64,000 nt of DNA, taken from NCBI GenBank assembly GCA_002917075.1, contig NTMA01000003.1:992001-1056000 (forward strand), given 5' to 3'. This stretch comes from Hawksworthiomyces lignivorus (taxonomy: Eukaryota > Ascomycota > Sordariomycetes > Ophiostomatales > Ophiostomataceae). Made by a program: the position numbers and the translations under genes. The notes below the pieces were generated by a model, which ran no database searches, was not told the DNA's origin, and saw only the letters and a program-made list of their open reading frames with translations. Positions within the stretch are counted from its first letter, which is position 1. Every line of letters starts with the position of its first letter. This document shows, piece after piece, positions 20,762-34,500 of this stretch.

Positions 20762-22389
20762 TCATTTAGTCTCAATTGGCTGGTCGCTGACAACAGTTAT
20801 AAACCGACCTTGGCCTGCTCTCTGCTGCCGGATGTGCCTCTCAATCAATCGCGCTTCACTTGCTGCATTTACCTTCCTAGCCACCTCGCCTGGGCGTTGC
20901 TGCTGCTCTACTATATCGTCCTCCTCTACCTGCTCGCTAACTTCGCCTACACCGTAACAGAGAACTAACGTAGTCACTTTGCCCCAATCGCCCACCCAGT
21001 CGACTTGACCGCTGTCTGCTCGATTCATCAAGGCAGGAAACCAACACGCACACCCAGTCAGGTCTAGGTATTCCAACCCATACAGGGCCTTGCTCAGCTT
21101 CCGTACCAGCTGTACGGCTTCGGTCCAGTCATCATCAAGAGAGTGGCTATAAGGCCCCGTGCCGCCGTATTGCATCCGCCGGCCTTGCGGCGAGACCACA
21201 GTAGCAAACTTGGCATTTGGCGTCAGGGTCGGTTCAGGCCAGTAGGCTAAGCTCAGGTGGGTGAGCATTGGTAGATGCTCCGCAAAAGCTAGCAGCTGGC
21301 GCCAGGAGACGTGGGGAGTTCGTCCTCCTGGAGCTAAGGCAAGAGAGAGGTGTGTAAGATTCGGAAGCAATGGCCGTGGGTGAGATATGGCGCCCGGAGT
21401 ATCCCAGGAATCGAGTAACGCAATATCGTTGGTAGATTCGCTTTTTGTCATGGAGTTTCTGCTCTTGGAGCTGCCCCTTCCAGGGAAAAGCAAATCACTG
21501 AGCTCCTTGACAGAAATAGATCGACCAACCGATGAAGTCAAATCTAGGTAACGGAAGTCTTCGTTCAATGTGCTTGGGCTCGGCAAAGATTCTTCTTCAG
21601 TTTCAGCGTCACTCTCATAATCGTGCGTACCTTCCTCTGCATTGTATTTATCGCTAAAGTCGGGTGATAAGCATGGAGAGACAGGGTAAGAAGGAAGGAG
21701 CAAAAGAGCTTTCAGGTCTGCGGCAGAAACGCCGTTGTTCAGCTCATTTGGCTCGCTCATATATGAGACGAGAGCCGCCTTTAAGGAGCCCTGGAGATAT
21801 GGTAAGTAGAATTGGTTGAAGTGCCTTTGAATGTCCCAGTCAAGTGCTATCCTGCGTAGAACCACATCTACCAGGCTACCTCTTTCCGGAAGATTCAATC
21901 CAGGCATGTCTATGCCTTTGTATGCCAAACGCGAGGCGGCTCTTTTTTTTCTATATGCCAAACCCTCATCTGATTTTGATAGCCGACGAGGTGCATGCCG
22001 AGATTGTGAAAGCCAAGATGGCGGGGGTGCCGGCCCTGCCGGTGCACGTCGACCGCCTGGGACACCTGCGGCACCAGCACCACCTACCCCTGCCGCACCT
22101 CCGTTGGCATGGGCTGCGATTCCATGGGCCTGAGGGTTGGGAGCGCCTAGGATTGGTCTTAAAGGTACGGTGCCAGCTCCAGGAAGACTAGAGAGTAGAA
22201 TATGAGCGATCTCCGGCGGTACACTAGGAGACACGACGGGGACTGGACACAGGACTTGCACTCTTGAATCAGCTACCAAACCACTACCACCACTGCTGCC
22301 ACTGCCGGATGCTGTCGTAGCCCTTGTAGCGAGGCTTGCTCTGCGTAATCTTGCTAGAAGATCGTTTACGCTGTGTGGTTGAGGTTCGT
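20762..22389 (-). CDS. Conserved fungal LRR-like protein, function unknown (5' end not placed)
   Basis: One long exon encodes at least 541 residues. The upstream end is a probable splice acceptor (cccaatag at 22390-22397), after which HSVNDLLARLRRASLA starts. No in-frame ATG fits upstream in this exon, so a 5' exon is missing. Order: VNDLLARLRR helix; Ser/Gly/Ala-rich linker; PPPSWL...RHAPRRLSKSD; the domain LVDVVLRRIALDWDIQRHFNQFYLPYLQGSLKAALVSY (in pieces); acidic spacer. C-terminal leucine-rich-repeat-like segments are LTHLSLAL, LTHLSLAYWPEP and LEYLDLTGCACWFPAL. This architecture recurs in filamentous fungi as an uncharacterised F-box/LRR-like protein. I see no clear F-box. It may mediate protein-protein contacts; that is inference. 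Confidence 0.7.
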
Positions 22390-23520
22390 CTATTGGGAAG
22401 AAAACATATTAACAATCCATATCCGTGTCGATGACTAAGTTGACAACAAATTTTGTAAAAAAGAAAAAAGAAAAAAGAAAAAAAAAGGAGGAGGAGGGGG
22501 GGGGGTTTGAATACCCCTAAACAAATCGAAGACAAGGGAGGAAGCGAAAGGTAGGTCTGAACAGTGACGAATCCGTATAATAAAGATATCCGAGGAAATT
22601 CAGGGATACAACAGAGACTGGAGGGTGAATGCAGGAATCAGAAAGTAGAGTGTCGGAAGAAGAAGTAAGAGTAAGGGAAGATGTAGGACACAAAAGGCAC
22701 AAAGAAGTCAAGGTGGATGGAAGAGAAAAAGGAGACAGGCGCTTAACGGTATTGAAGCATAGACATAACATAGGTAGACAAATCTAATGATGCAGGAGAA
22801 AACCGACCGTACCATGATATCTATTATTCCGAAGACGAGAGCTCTCTAAGGAGTTTGGTGCAGTTGTCTGCGGTTTCGAATACTTGGTCCAATGTCTTTT
22901 CTTGGGCATAATGGAAGACGATGAAGGTGCACAGAGCCGTTGTTAATCCCAGAAGGAGAGGACTAGGACCAGGAGCACTGAGATACCAGTACAAATACAG
23001 TACCAGTGCGGACAAGAGGAAGGAAGCGGGGAAGAGAAGAACAAAATGATGGTATTACAGCAGGACAGATAGCAATGACAGGTGAAACGAAAGATACTGT
23101 TGGTGGCGACACGGAAAAAAAAAGGGAGGGGTGTAGCTTAGCAGGAGCAAGTCCGGATAAGATCAACCGCTTTCCGGATGCCGAAAGAGAAGCTAGCCCC
23201 GTGCAGTTCTGTTGCACTGGATGCAAGATTGTCCTATGTCTTCTGCTTTTATCGCACCGTTTTGATCCACTCCAAATACCTTTTCGTTTCCTTGCCTTCC
23301 AACAAACTCGGTGACAGGGGTAGTGAAAGACAAACTGAAGAATCTGCTTCGTTACGATTCAGCCAAGATGCTAGTATAGAACGTTTCTTCTGAGTATATG
23401 GGCCTGTATAAGTGACGTTTGGTTTGATTGTGTGTGTGCGCGAGTATGTGCAGGCGAGCATTGAAACACCAGGCGTCGCTTTTTGCGAGGCCAAGAATCC
23501 AGCCTGGGGTGGATTAGGCA
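22390..23520. other. 5' region of the LRR gene; missing first exon probably here
   Basis: A polypyrimidine stretch on the minus strand (plus A/G-rich 22456-22505 with a G10 run) lies upstream of the acceptor. The true first exon and promoter should lie in this interval, but no ATG-donor pair with the required phase 1 is convincing. A short membrane-like frame at 22824-23015 lacks an ATG. Confidence 0.4.
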
Positions 23521-26500
23521 ACTATTTACAGTGCGGGTAACATCTATATGTTATTATGACTGTATCTTCACACAGTGTAACTTAACTCCCAACGTTCTCA
23601 AAACTCCCCTCTGATGTAAGCACGCGGCAGGCGATCGACGATGCCTGCAAGACATGCTGATCGAAAGGCCGTGACGTAAATTTCAGGAATTCGTGTCGGA
23701 ATAGCAAAGGAATCGCGGTGTAGCCATAATCAAGCCTTCTATTAGAATGACCTGCTGGATACCTAGTGAGCGTCTGGATAGAGATATGTCACCTGACATT
23801 AATTTGGTAACAGTAACAATGGTTATATATGGTTGATAAAAATCATTCAAAGCGAGCGAAGTCTCATGGATGTCGAATAATTTATTTATAAAATTCTTGT
23901 TGCAATGAAAAGAAAGGTGGCCTAGATAGTTCTGAGGATTATGAAGCTTAAAGGACAGGCCACGCATTAGTGTCGTGATCTTACGGAGTATGTTCATAGC
24001 AATTGGACTGCCATTCGTTGTCTTAAAGCATTAAAAGAGGCAGTCTAAAACGAACCTCTGTATCAACATTTCCTAAGGACATAGAAGTGCTACCGTCTCT
24101 CTGTCTTTCGCCTCCTGTCTTACAAGCTGAGCTAGTAAACTTGAAGATAGTTCTCGATCTGTTTCTCTCTTCGGCCCTTTTTCATCACAGCTTCATCGGC
24201 TCATCCCTTTCCTATTTGCTGCAGATCCTCTGTCAGTAATTCACTTCCTTGGAGGTAGATAAGTCTATGTGCATATTATAAAGGTGGAAAAACGTGAATT
24301 CAAAGAAAGCTACTTAAAACATTTGGCCTGCACAGTTACATTTTAGTTCCTGATCAGGTTATCAGGTCCATCCAGATGATCCTTCTTCTGTAGGGGAATC
24401 TTCTCTCAGTTCCACTATGCCTTCTTTTTCTTAGGCCACATAGTCAATCTAGGCGTAGATTTTGGTATGGAACGTCAGGACGTAGCTTTCAGGGGATATG
24501 TATATATACATTTAAGTTGGTGTAAGTTTGGTGCTTTTTTTCCACTTCTGTTAATTAGTTTGAAAAATAATGAAAGGAAATGATGTTACGACCTTGGTTA
24601 ACAAAACCATCGCCATTCTCACCTCTAAATTGCTATAGACTTGATACTACTGCTTGAATTGAGTACTTTCAACTTCAAATTTAATGGCAGGATGCTTCGA
24701 ATATGAAACATTTTACGAGAGACCCATAATCATAGAACCTTTCAAAGGCCGAAAACTCAACAATGAATTCGCCTTAGAAATTCCATACCTACTACTAAAG
24801 TTGCTCTAGGATACATCGTACACTTTTTGGTATTCGTCTAGGGCAAAGTGGGCAAGGATGAGGCAGCATTTTGGTTGATGTTTACTCATAGCGTAACTGG
24901 CTTATATGTGTTGGTTGTATGTATATTTTCCCACACCAAAATCAGACACCTACTGATTCATGGCTGAACAAGCGTAAAATATTCTTAAAAAAAGGTACGA
25001 GAATTGAGGAAACAATAGTGTCCCACGTATTCTATTTTTTTTCTCTATTTCATACTGTTGTATCACCAACATGAGATTCTGGAACTAGGAGAGGTTGTCT
25101 CATTGTCTCACAGAGACTGAAAGGCATTCACTCTCACTGTCACACTGAAGTCGAGAGATTAGGTGGTGCCATATCCGTGTCCTGGCGATGTTATTAACAC
25201 AAAGACTGGACTTCTTAAAATACGTTTCTTATTTGTTAAACCCCCCAAACAATACTCTGCGAAGATATTCTAGCGACAGATGGCCCCCAATTTTGTTTTG
25301 AATCTTAATTAATTTTATATTACCTCTACAATAAGCTTTGGTGTAGAAGTTTGTTCAGGCCTCTATTGGGAAGTAGTAAACGAACGGCTTCGGGAATAAA
25401 TGTCTCGGAGAGAGTTCAGCCCGGTCACAAGTAGACAGCTAATGGGAAGTACAAGAGAACCTGTGATTCAGCGATACCCTGAGAGGTCCGTACCAAGAAT
25501 CAAATCTATATTAATATGATTTGACTATGGTATATGATATATCATTCTGTCTAGAAGGCAACCTTGCATTTGGTGCTATGCTAAGTCAAGATGTAATTCA
25601 ACGTGCCAATCATTGGAATGTAAGCATACCAAAGGTAACAACATTTATTAGTCCCGATAGAAATACAGTGTAAAAGATACATAAGAGAGCGCAAATGCCG
25701 TGGCCACTCCCGAAGACGTGGTTCTAGGATATAAGTTCTGCGTACACTCTAGGGTTGGTGAATGAGTTGTGGCAAAGAATATAAAGCTTTGATAGATGGG
25801 GGCGAAGAATAATCAAATTTAAATATGTTGAGCTGTTTTTGATATGGTGAGACTGAGTGTAAATAGTCCCATATGTGCCTAGCCTGGCATCAAACTCTTT
25901 CCTTATTTCTCGTTTGTTCATCTATTCTATTTGATATCTCTGTGATTGAAATATTCTAAGACTATACTATGCTTATGAACAAGTGTGCGTAAATAGACCG
26001 ATTCATAAAGTATTATTAAATTGTCTCTTGTTTCTTGATCAAATATATTTCCTATAGTTCTTAATCCAAATCGAGCGATATATCCTGTAATCCTCATCTC
26101 TAAGCTATTTGGCGGCTCATTTGTTCCGCGTCTGCCTTGATCTGACAATTGATCGAAATAAAAAGCACGGTTTGGGTAAGAAAATTGCAACTGCATAAAC
26201 CAGCGATGCACAGGTGCAGAAGCGCCATTTCTTATTTCAAAGTGCTAATATACAAAAATGTACACTGCTTCCCCTTTTACTCGCGCAGGAGCATACGAAC
26301 AAGCTACACAATCAAAACTTTGCAGAATACATGCCGCAAGAGCGTGTTTTGTGTACGGTCATATACTGGGAAAACAAAAGGTCCATTGACCAGAGGTGAT
26401 GTGATTCGTCCTCGGTAAGGCAGTCTCCGGCGGAGCAAGGTCACACGGAAAGAATGGTGGCGAATATAGAGGAGGGAAAAAAAGCAAGAAAGGCGGAGTA

Positions 26501-29500
26501 TCATGATACGTACTTCTAGAAGTGGCGGTTACAAAGAAAAGGAGAGCCGGTGAGGAGAATTGAAGACGGGGCAAAGCAAGGGGAATAATGATGAGGACAA
26601 AGACATGAAGAGTTGGGTCTCTAGAGGCCAAAATCTGCGCTTTTTTTTTCTTGAGCTCTCTCTTATACTTAGATGCAAGACGTGCGAGATTATTTGCCGC
26701 AGCAAAAAGTAAAATGCATTCATCCTGTTGTTGCGTGACACGTCTTTGGACATTTTATCTGATGGAGAAATCATGTGGCAGGAGTAGACAAGGGCCTTGC
26801 ATGACGACGCCGCTAGGGATGTAAACAGCACGAGAATAAAACGTTTCTTGACCCCGGAGAGAAGGTTAAAAAAGGCCTGTTGGCCGCTGCATGTCTTGGT
26901 CGGACTTCACCGCAACATGAATTTTAGATACATGTTGAATTTTGACAAATAGGGCAAAGGGGAATAAATCGGCTTCCCCGTAAACAAATGCCAATGCTGG
27001 CAGTACGCGCTGGGAGCTTTTTTTGAGGGATAACTTCTCACACGCTAGTGTAAACTTCTGTACATCACACACTCTTGTTTTCAGAGTACAAGGAAGCATA
27101 GCCAGCAGAGAACTCCATGTTCGGACGAATATTTTGCGTTGAAATAAATATATATGTAGGGCATTCGTACAGCAATAGTGGATGTATTGCTGCTGCTGCT
27201 AAATGACACTAAGAAAAGAAGAAGTACGAGATAGAAAAGATTACCTCTAACCACCTAGCTGATAAAGTTTTCTACGTCTTTCTTCAGAGCTACGAAGTAA
27301 ATCTCTGAAAGCTAAACCGGCTAGCTGAAAAAATACGATATACTATTATATTCAATACTGTCAAGAATATCGACGTTTGATGGATCCTGGTGACAATATA
27401 AGATCCTAGTTTTTTCTACACTCTTCAGGAATAATTACGGGAACAAGTTTAAATTTAACTTAGAATATACTTGGTTGATTAGCTTGTTTTATCATCAACT
27501 TATTCTCTGTTGTCCTGTTAACTTGTCAACATTTTCCTGAGAGGCGCAACAGTTTTTAGTCAAGGCCTTCTGTTTCTAAGATTAGACGATAAATGGTAAG
27601 TAGAAGAAGCATTCCGCATGCAGCAGTACTATCGCAATCGAATAATTAGCGTCCTTGCACTTGCTAATTAAAGAAAGTCTTGATTTGTGGAGGCGTCCAT
27701 GAGTCCACACACCTAACATGGGGACAAGAGGTAAGCAACCTGTGGCTAAGTTAGGATTACTTATATGACTTGCAGAGACAACCTATCTTGTGCAGCTTGA
27801 GTACATGCAGGACTCTTTGAATTGAATTGGGCTACTCAGAGAACGCTATTGGACCCAAAAGGTACTTGCAAGGTACGAAATAAGACATGGGGGAATGTCG
27901 TAGCTGCGCATCAGGCTGAGAAGAGCTGCTCTAGACCTGCTTTTTGTACTGAGAGAATATCCACAATAAAATATTCATCGTTGAATACAACACATTGGCA
28001 ACGACGGGCTGCATGCTCTGTATTCTCCTTTAAGCGCTCGTCGGAAATTCAATGGTCAAAGTGCAAAGGTATTGAGCTATATACAGAATGAAACGGGCAA
28101 CAGACATGTTTGTTTGGAAGAAAAGGCGGTGGACGTACCTTCACTCTAAAATATCCCTTGGCGAGTTGTTCTCGCACCCCCCTCCAGAAGACGTCCTTCA
28201 TCTGCGACAAGTGATCCGACGCCTTTCATTGGTTTCTGTATTCGACATTTTGCTTTGATATCTCTCTCTTCGAATTATTTTTAAGCGCCGTCTAATATAA
28301 TACTTCCGAGAATGAAATCTGCAGGAGTTAGGAACTATCGTCCAAACTCAAGTTAAGAGGCTACACCCGTTTTCAATTGCTATCAACCCACTTTCCTTTT
28401 TTTGACTTTGCCTTCTAATATGCTCTTGATGAAACCATCGACGGCAAACTATCAATATATTGTCATATATTGCCAGTGCATTTTAATCGTGAAGGGTGCG
28501 CCCAATGTCGCATAGTTGAGCTGGGGATACTCCAATGAGTAGTTATTGTCCACTAAAGGAGGACAAATTACTCTTAGAGCAGTCTACCGGCGTGATGATG
28601 AAGGAAACTCACACTCGTTTCTCTTTTGGTATTCTTGTGCATACTGGGAACGATGACCTGCCAGTAATTGATAAGCAGCTGACATGAAAACAAAAGATAG
28701 GTCTTGAATGGTAGTTTTTAAACTTTCCGGGACAGCACGTCTCTCTATGGAGCACATCGTATTCTTACCTAAAACGAGATAGCAGCTTCCCCTGCAGGCG
28801 GTTGTAATATTGGTTGCTGTGCCTTTCTGGGTTTAGCTGCCGTCCGCGCCGCATTGTGCGGGTTAGGAGACGGGAGGCCGAAAGTTTCATTAGCATGGAG
28901 AAGAGAGTACTTTGACCGATTATGATTTGCTATGTACGTGTACTGCTGCTCCAGGCCTTCTCGTTTCTCGTCTGCCTCTAGCAACGGTATCAATTCAGTT
29001 CCACTTTGGACCACACTGCTCTAAGCGGCATGCAAGTCAAAGATATTTTGCAGATTTCTTGGTTTGAGCTAAACTGGGCGGCTACAGATTGTTACCTCAT
29101 TAGCGGGCTATCTAATATTTGGGGTCGGTGCATCCTGTCTGTTCTCCGCCACAATTCTTTCTTTTGCCTCGCGGAGCTCTTGTCAGAATAGCGCTTAGCA
29201 GCCTCGCAGGTCAGCTTGTAGTATATATGTTGAGCGCACGACGCGAGTGTTTTTGTTCGCCTTGGTTTTGCTCAATAACAATTACTATGAAATGGAACAA
29301 GAACGGCCACGCTCCTCTTTTACGATGTACCACAAGGCAGCACTTGTAGCTAACAGTAACTATGTGGAGACAGAATCTGTTTGAAATGTGAAGTGGAGAC
29401 GGAGCGAGTGAGGTGGTAATAGACGGTATAGGGGGTTGCAGGCCATTCATACAATACAGCGCCTTTGACCAACTTTATCCCTTATAGATGCACTAGGTCG

Positions 29501-30411
29501 CGTTCTAGCAGAGGAGCTTTTAGTTCCTTTATTCTTGATGCACTACGAACCCAAAAAAGAAAAAAAAAAAAGAATGAAATTAAACAGTATGCAGGTTTAT
29601 TTTCAGTTAGATACAACTACAAAAAGCAGGTCAACCCTAAGGGTAAGGACAAGATGCTAAATCAGTACCTTTATTTTACACCACCCTAGAGGATGTGAAC
29701 ATAAATATGAGATAGATGTATTTCGTTTATTGAAGAGCATGTATTAAATATCCCCCCTCGTGTTATTGCTTTTTTATCAGGGTATCGCAAGCTGGACCTC
29801 TAAGTCTTCGAGTAAGCATGATAATACTCCCTGTTTTCTATACTACGACTAAGGTAATATCTTGACATTTGCAATGCGTACAAGCTTTGCCGAATAAAAA
29901 AAAAAAAGTCTTGACAGCTCAGTATCATCTATATCTTCTTCACCCTTCTCGATACTGTTGACTTGTCACAGAGCACAAGATCTCATGAACCTCAGCGCCT
30001 CTTCTCTAATTTTTCCCTTTTTCTTTAGCAGTCTCATGCGTCTCCTCATGCTATAGGCCTGTAATGATTTTCATTTTGATGAAGCTAACTGAAGAAGTAC
30101 ATGTGCGTCAGACAACCCGATGCGCGGAATAATGAGAGACGATGCCGGGTGCAGATGTAGCGAAGGGGGTGGCGCGCTAAAAGCACGAGCCATGGAGACA
30201 ACGTCAATACCCGAATACGACATGATGTGCATTTTATCATAGCTCTATTTCTAGCACATTGGTATTTTTCTCTAGCCTCTGTTATGGCATTTTGTTCTAG
30301 TACGGATGAAGCACTGTTCATCGTGAGGTACTGACTAGGGCATGAAAGTTGTATGAAATGCCGATTTAGCACAATGATAACAGCATATCAATGTTGGAAA
30401 CGCCCTAGTCC

Positions 30412-30458
<47 letters not shown>

Positions 30459-33400
30459 TAATTAGTCTTGATTTATTAACGGTTTATAGCAAGAGATCTA
30501 AAAACGCTCTCAAGTAGAAGACAGAATTTCCAGGTTTCAAGTGGTTTGTAAACGGCATGCCAAGCCTTATCTGTATTATTCTGGTTCACACAACAGCTCA
30601 TATGATTCAAAAGCCGCACAGCTACCTATGAGCATGTACATTTGCTTAAAACGCGAATTAATGCTGCTGCGTTATTGTATTTGTATACGAAAAATTAAAG
30701 CGAGAAGAATATAAACGTTCATGGTTGCAGAAGAGAGCAAAGATGGGTATTGAATAGTGTACTATTGAGGAACCAATAATATCACCATTATTCACGAGAA
30801 AAAAAGAAAAAAAACTATACGTATACAGGGCCTGTAAATATCGGCTTTCTATTCAGATAAAATAAAAACAGAGGCAAAGATTAGTAGAAGAGAGAAGCTG
30901 AAGTAGAACAATTGTTTAAGTTGTAAGAAGAAAGATACTCTAACAATACTACTGTTTAGAGAGCTTGCCAACCACTGGTCTTCGTGCTCACGACCCTTCT
31001 TTATATTTGTATCTCTCTTGATTTGAATTATTATGCCATATATAAATAGAGATGAAGTAAGATTTACTAAAGTTGGAAGGTGATGCTTGTCTCCATGGGC
31101 ATGACGGAGCAGACAAAAGCCGGGGACAGCAACGGAGTTGGGCTGGTATATATTTCGGGAAATGTTGTCTTTTATTGGTTCGGGGAACTAAACTTCTGGC
31201 TCTGCAGATCGAAGTGAGATTCTCCACTGACTTGTTCTTATAATACTACAGGAAAAGGAGCACGCACAAGAAAAGGTGGCAATCGCTGGGTAAACAGGAT
31301 GGAGACAAATTCAAACCGGCTCCTGTTTTTTTTTAACCTCTACATTATTTAGTTGAGACTGGATGAAAATTGGATATAGAAAAGTAGTTTGATCCTAACA
31401 GATTGAAAACCAAACAACTCAGGATCGAAGAATCTTATGCAATTTTTTTTACCCCCTTTCTTCTCAACCCTATCTTCAAAGAATCGTCTAGTACGTTTTA
31501 TTCGAACCTCATAATATAAAAGATGTATTACAAAGAAAATTGGAAACTACTCACAGAAGAGTTTTAAAAGGAGTATTGGGCAACTAAGAAAACAACAAGC
31601 TTGAGAAATCAAAGTGACAGGACGAAATAGCATATTGCCATGAATATATATTTTCTAGTTTGTGTGCTGATTGTTCTGCACTGTATGTATAATTCTGCCA
31701 TTTTTTTTTCGGAATTTCAAGGCCATTACTATACAAGCGGAATAAATTTCCTCAAGTTGATTTGTGACTCTTGTTTGTTCACTGCTCTGGCGAAACGGAG
31801 ACTTAGATTTCTTCTAGAAGGTGAGATACATGCACACATCATGCAGGCAAACGAAAATCAGTAACTACGTGCGGACACTACCGAAACAGACAGCCACTAC
31901 AGCAGAAATAAGAAATGAAATTGTGCCTGGTAACCAGTTGATCTTTCTCTAACGCAAGCTATGGCAGCCCAACGCTGAGGCGATGCAGCTAAGCTGAGTC
32001 TACAGCTGGGCTTCGGGTGGAAAGACAGTAATTAAGCCAAACGTTCAATTGTCTATTGCCCGGTACAGCGAGATAGAATTACGAGAAAGCGTTGTTTGTC
32101 AAGCGAAGGATCCGAGTTAAGGCTTCGGCATACCTCTAACAGCACGCCCCTAATCTTTCTTCGTATTTATTTTCGGAGAAAATCTTGCAAGGCTACTTCT
32201 TAGAAAGCCTAGGATGTTCCTTCTTATTGTGCTTGCCTTGAGAGTTACTAACGAAAATCTTCTGCACCCCTGACTGTTGGTCGTTGGATCCAGAATTTTT
32301 TTTTTTTTTCTTCCTTTACTGCGTCACACCACTTGTATGACCGATCAACGTCTGCAAACTATGAAACAGGTTAAGGCAAAAATAAAATAACAGTGAAGAA
32401 AAAGGAACAAACACGTAATTATATGAAGTGAACGGGGTAGATGCAAGCCCGGAGATCGTCCTTTCCGGACAATAGCCACTAGCTAAGTATTTTGAGAGTT
32501 CCCACGAATGCGGTGGCAAATTTCTCTCACAAAACCTCAGCAAATACCTAGGCAATTAATCTATCTGCCGTTGGCAGTTCAAACGCTTACGACGTTGGCT
32601 CTCTTGTCCTACAAGGAAGTGATGTTCTTGAAGGACTTAGTTTTTATTTTCATTGTTCTATGCAGTATCCCATGACGAGGAGACAGATTTGGACACGCAA
32701 AGTGGACAGGCTCATTTACTGTACTGTCCACCTGTCTTATTTCCTTTGCCCTTCAAAGCACCTTGCAATTTCTACTGCTTTTGTTACTGGCCTCAGTTCA
32801 CCATGGTGCCATTGAAGATATCAACCACTAGGAGAAGGACAGCAAGAAGACTACCGGGAAAATAGCCGCTTTTTTGGCCATCTTTATGTATTTCAAAGGA
32901 TAGCTGCAGATACACATAGAGTAAGAAATGAATGATTGGACGTATCAAAGGTTATATTGATATGTGGCAGCCGAGTACAAAGGTAATTTGGCCGTGGGGG
33001 AAATAGAAAAAAAAAAAAAAAATAGAATACGAGAAAAAAACGTGCTGTACAGTGAACAAAGAACAGACAGCCATCAGAAATGTCATGCCTTTCCCCGTTG
33101 CTTGAGTTACAGAGATGTCATGCGAGCCATCATTTTGCCTTTAGCGCACATATGGAATATGCATGTTGCTCCCGTCCAAGTCCGGCATACGAAGGAAGCA
33201 TTCGCACCCAAGCCAAACGCTGGAGGTTGACAGCTGCGATAAACAGAATAGAGCAAGGTAGTTGTGGAAGAGGCGGATGGTTTGTTGGCCAGGATAATGC
33301 ACGCCACGCATAATTAAGGCTCAACGTGGCACTGCATATTTGTTACAACAATGCTGCTACGCAAAAGAATGCTGTTGTTAACACGTATGTCGTGTGCCTG

Positions 33401-34500
33401 AATCTAAGAAAATTTTAAGCGTGATAATCCTGAATAGGAGAATACAACATGGAGAACAGAATAGAGTTGGATTGCCTTGTTTCACCCTGAAAAGAAAAGC
33501 TGGAATAGAAACCTTCGAGAACAAATTCTGATTTTATGTAGCCTTGCATCTTCAAAAATACTCTTTCAGTATTTCATAGTTTACGGTATCTGTAAGACTA
33601 ATGAAACTGGCACGCGATAGAAGATGTTGAAGGACACAGACTGGATTTTGTAAAAAAGACGATGTTTTCCACCTAAAGATACGTATGAGAAAGCAGTGCA
33701 GCTTCACCGCAAATATGGTATTTTCTGGATTTGAAAAGCAGTAGTCAGCAAAATATGTAAGAACATATTGAAATACGGGAACTGTATTTAGAAGTACATC
33801 CGTACTTTTGCATCGGATGATTTTATTATCTTCACGATAGCCAAGGTTATGCTATTTTAGATTAGATAGATATTCATTACTGGAAACACTGGATATCCTC
33901 TTTTTCACCTATGCAGTTGTACATACGTGTATACTGTCTAGAGCTTCTACCGGAGAAGAGAGAGATGGTGTGTAACAAAAAGAACTGCGAGTTAAGTACT
34001 TTAAAGTATGCCCTTGATTTGTCTCAACGTCTTCTAAACATACTGTACTCTCCATATTAGCCCCAACTCAGTAGTGCCATTCTCTTCTCATATACTTCCC
34101 TTATTCTATAATTAATTTGTTATATGCCATTATTGGAAGAAGGCTAACAACAGTGGGAGATTAATGCGGCTAGTTTCTCTTCCCTTCTCTCCCTTGGTAT
34201 GCCTGCTAGGTCCTGGTCATAGTCTTACTTGAAAAGGCATCTCATGTTTCCATAGTTTTTCTAACGGAGAATTTTGATAAATTGTGTCTTTCACATCGTC
34301 TTATATCTACATCGAGCAAATTCTCTTGAACGAATGCGTGCCTTCAGTCCGAGGGTCGTCAACTACATTACCATGTCACCGCTCCATCTGCAACCGATAA
34401 GCCCACTTTGGGCAAACATAATTGTTATTTCCCCTACATATATTTTATTTTCGCTGCTTAGCATAACTTGCATTCGCTCTTAGGCTTCTTGGAAATTTCG
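23521..34500. other. AT-rich gene desert, about 11 kb
   Basis: No open frame longer than about 95 codons, no recognisable domain and no clear transposon remnant. The composition is visibly more AT-rich than the coding blocks on either side, with scattered A- and T-runs including T38 at 30414-30451. A weak spliced-gene candidate lies on the minus strand at about 28.5-29.1 kb. Otherwise I see nothing. Confidence 0.55.
30414..30451. repeat. T38 homopolymer followed by A7
   Basis: Thirty-eight T then seven A. It could be the poly-A end of an old retroposed insertion on the minus strand or simple slippage. I could not find a target-site duplication by eye. Confidence 0.9.

Noticed and set aside
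22824..23015. 63-codon membrane-like frame on the minus strand
   Set aside because: Starts at TTG, has no ATG, and no splice partner could be fitted.
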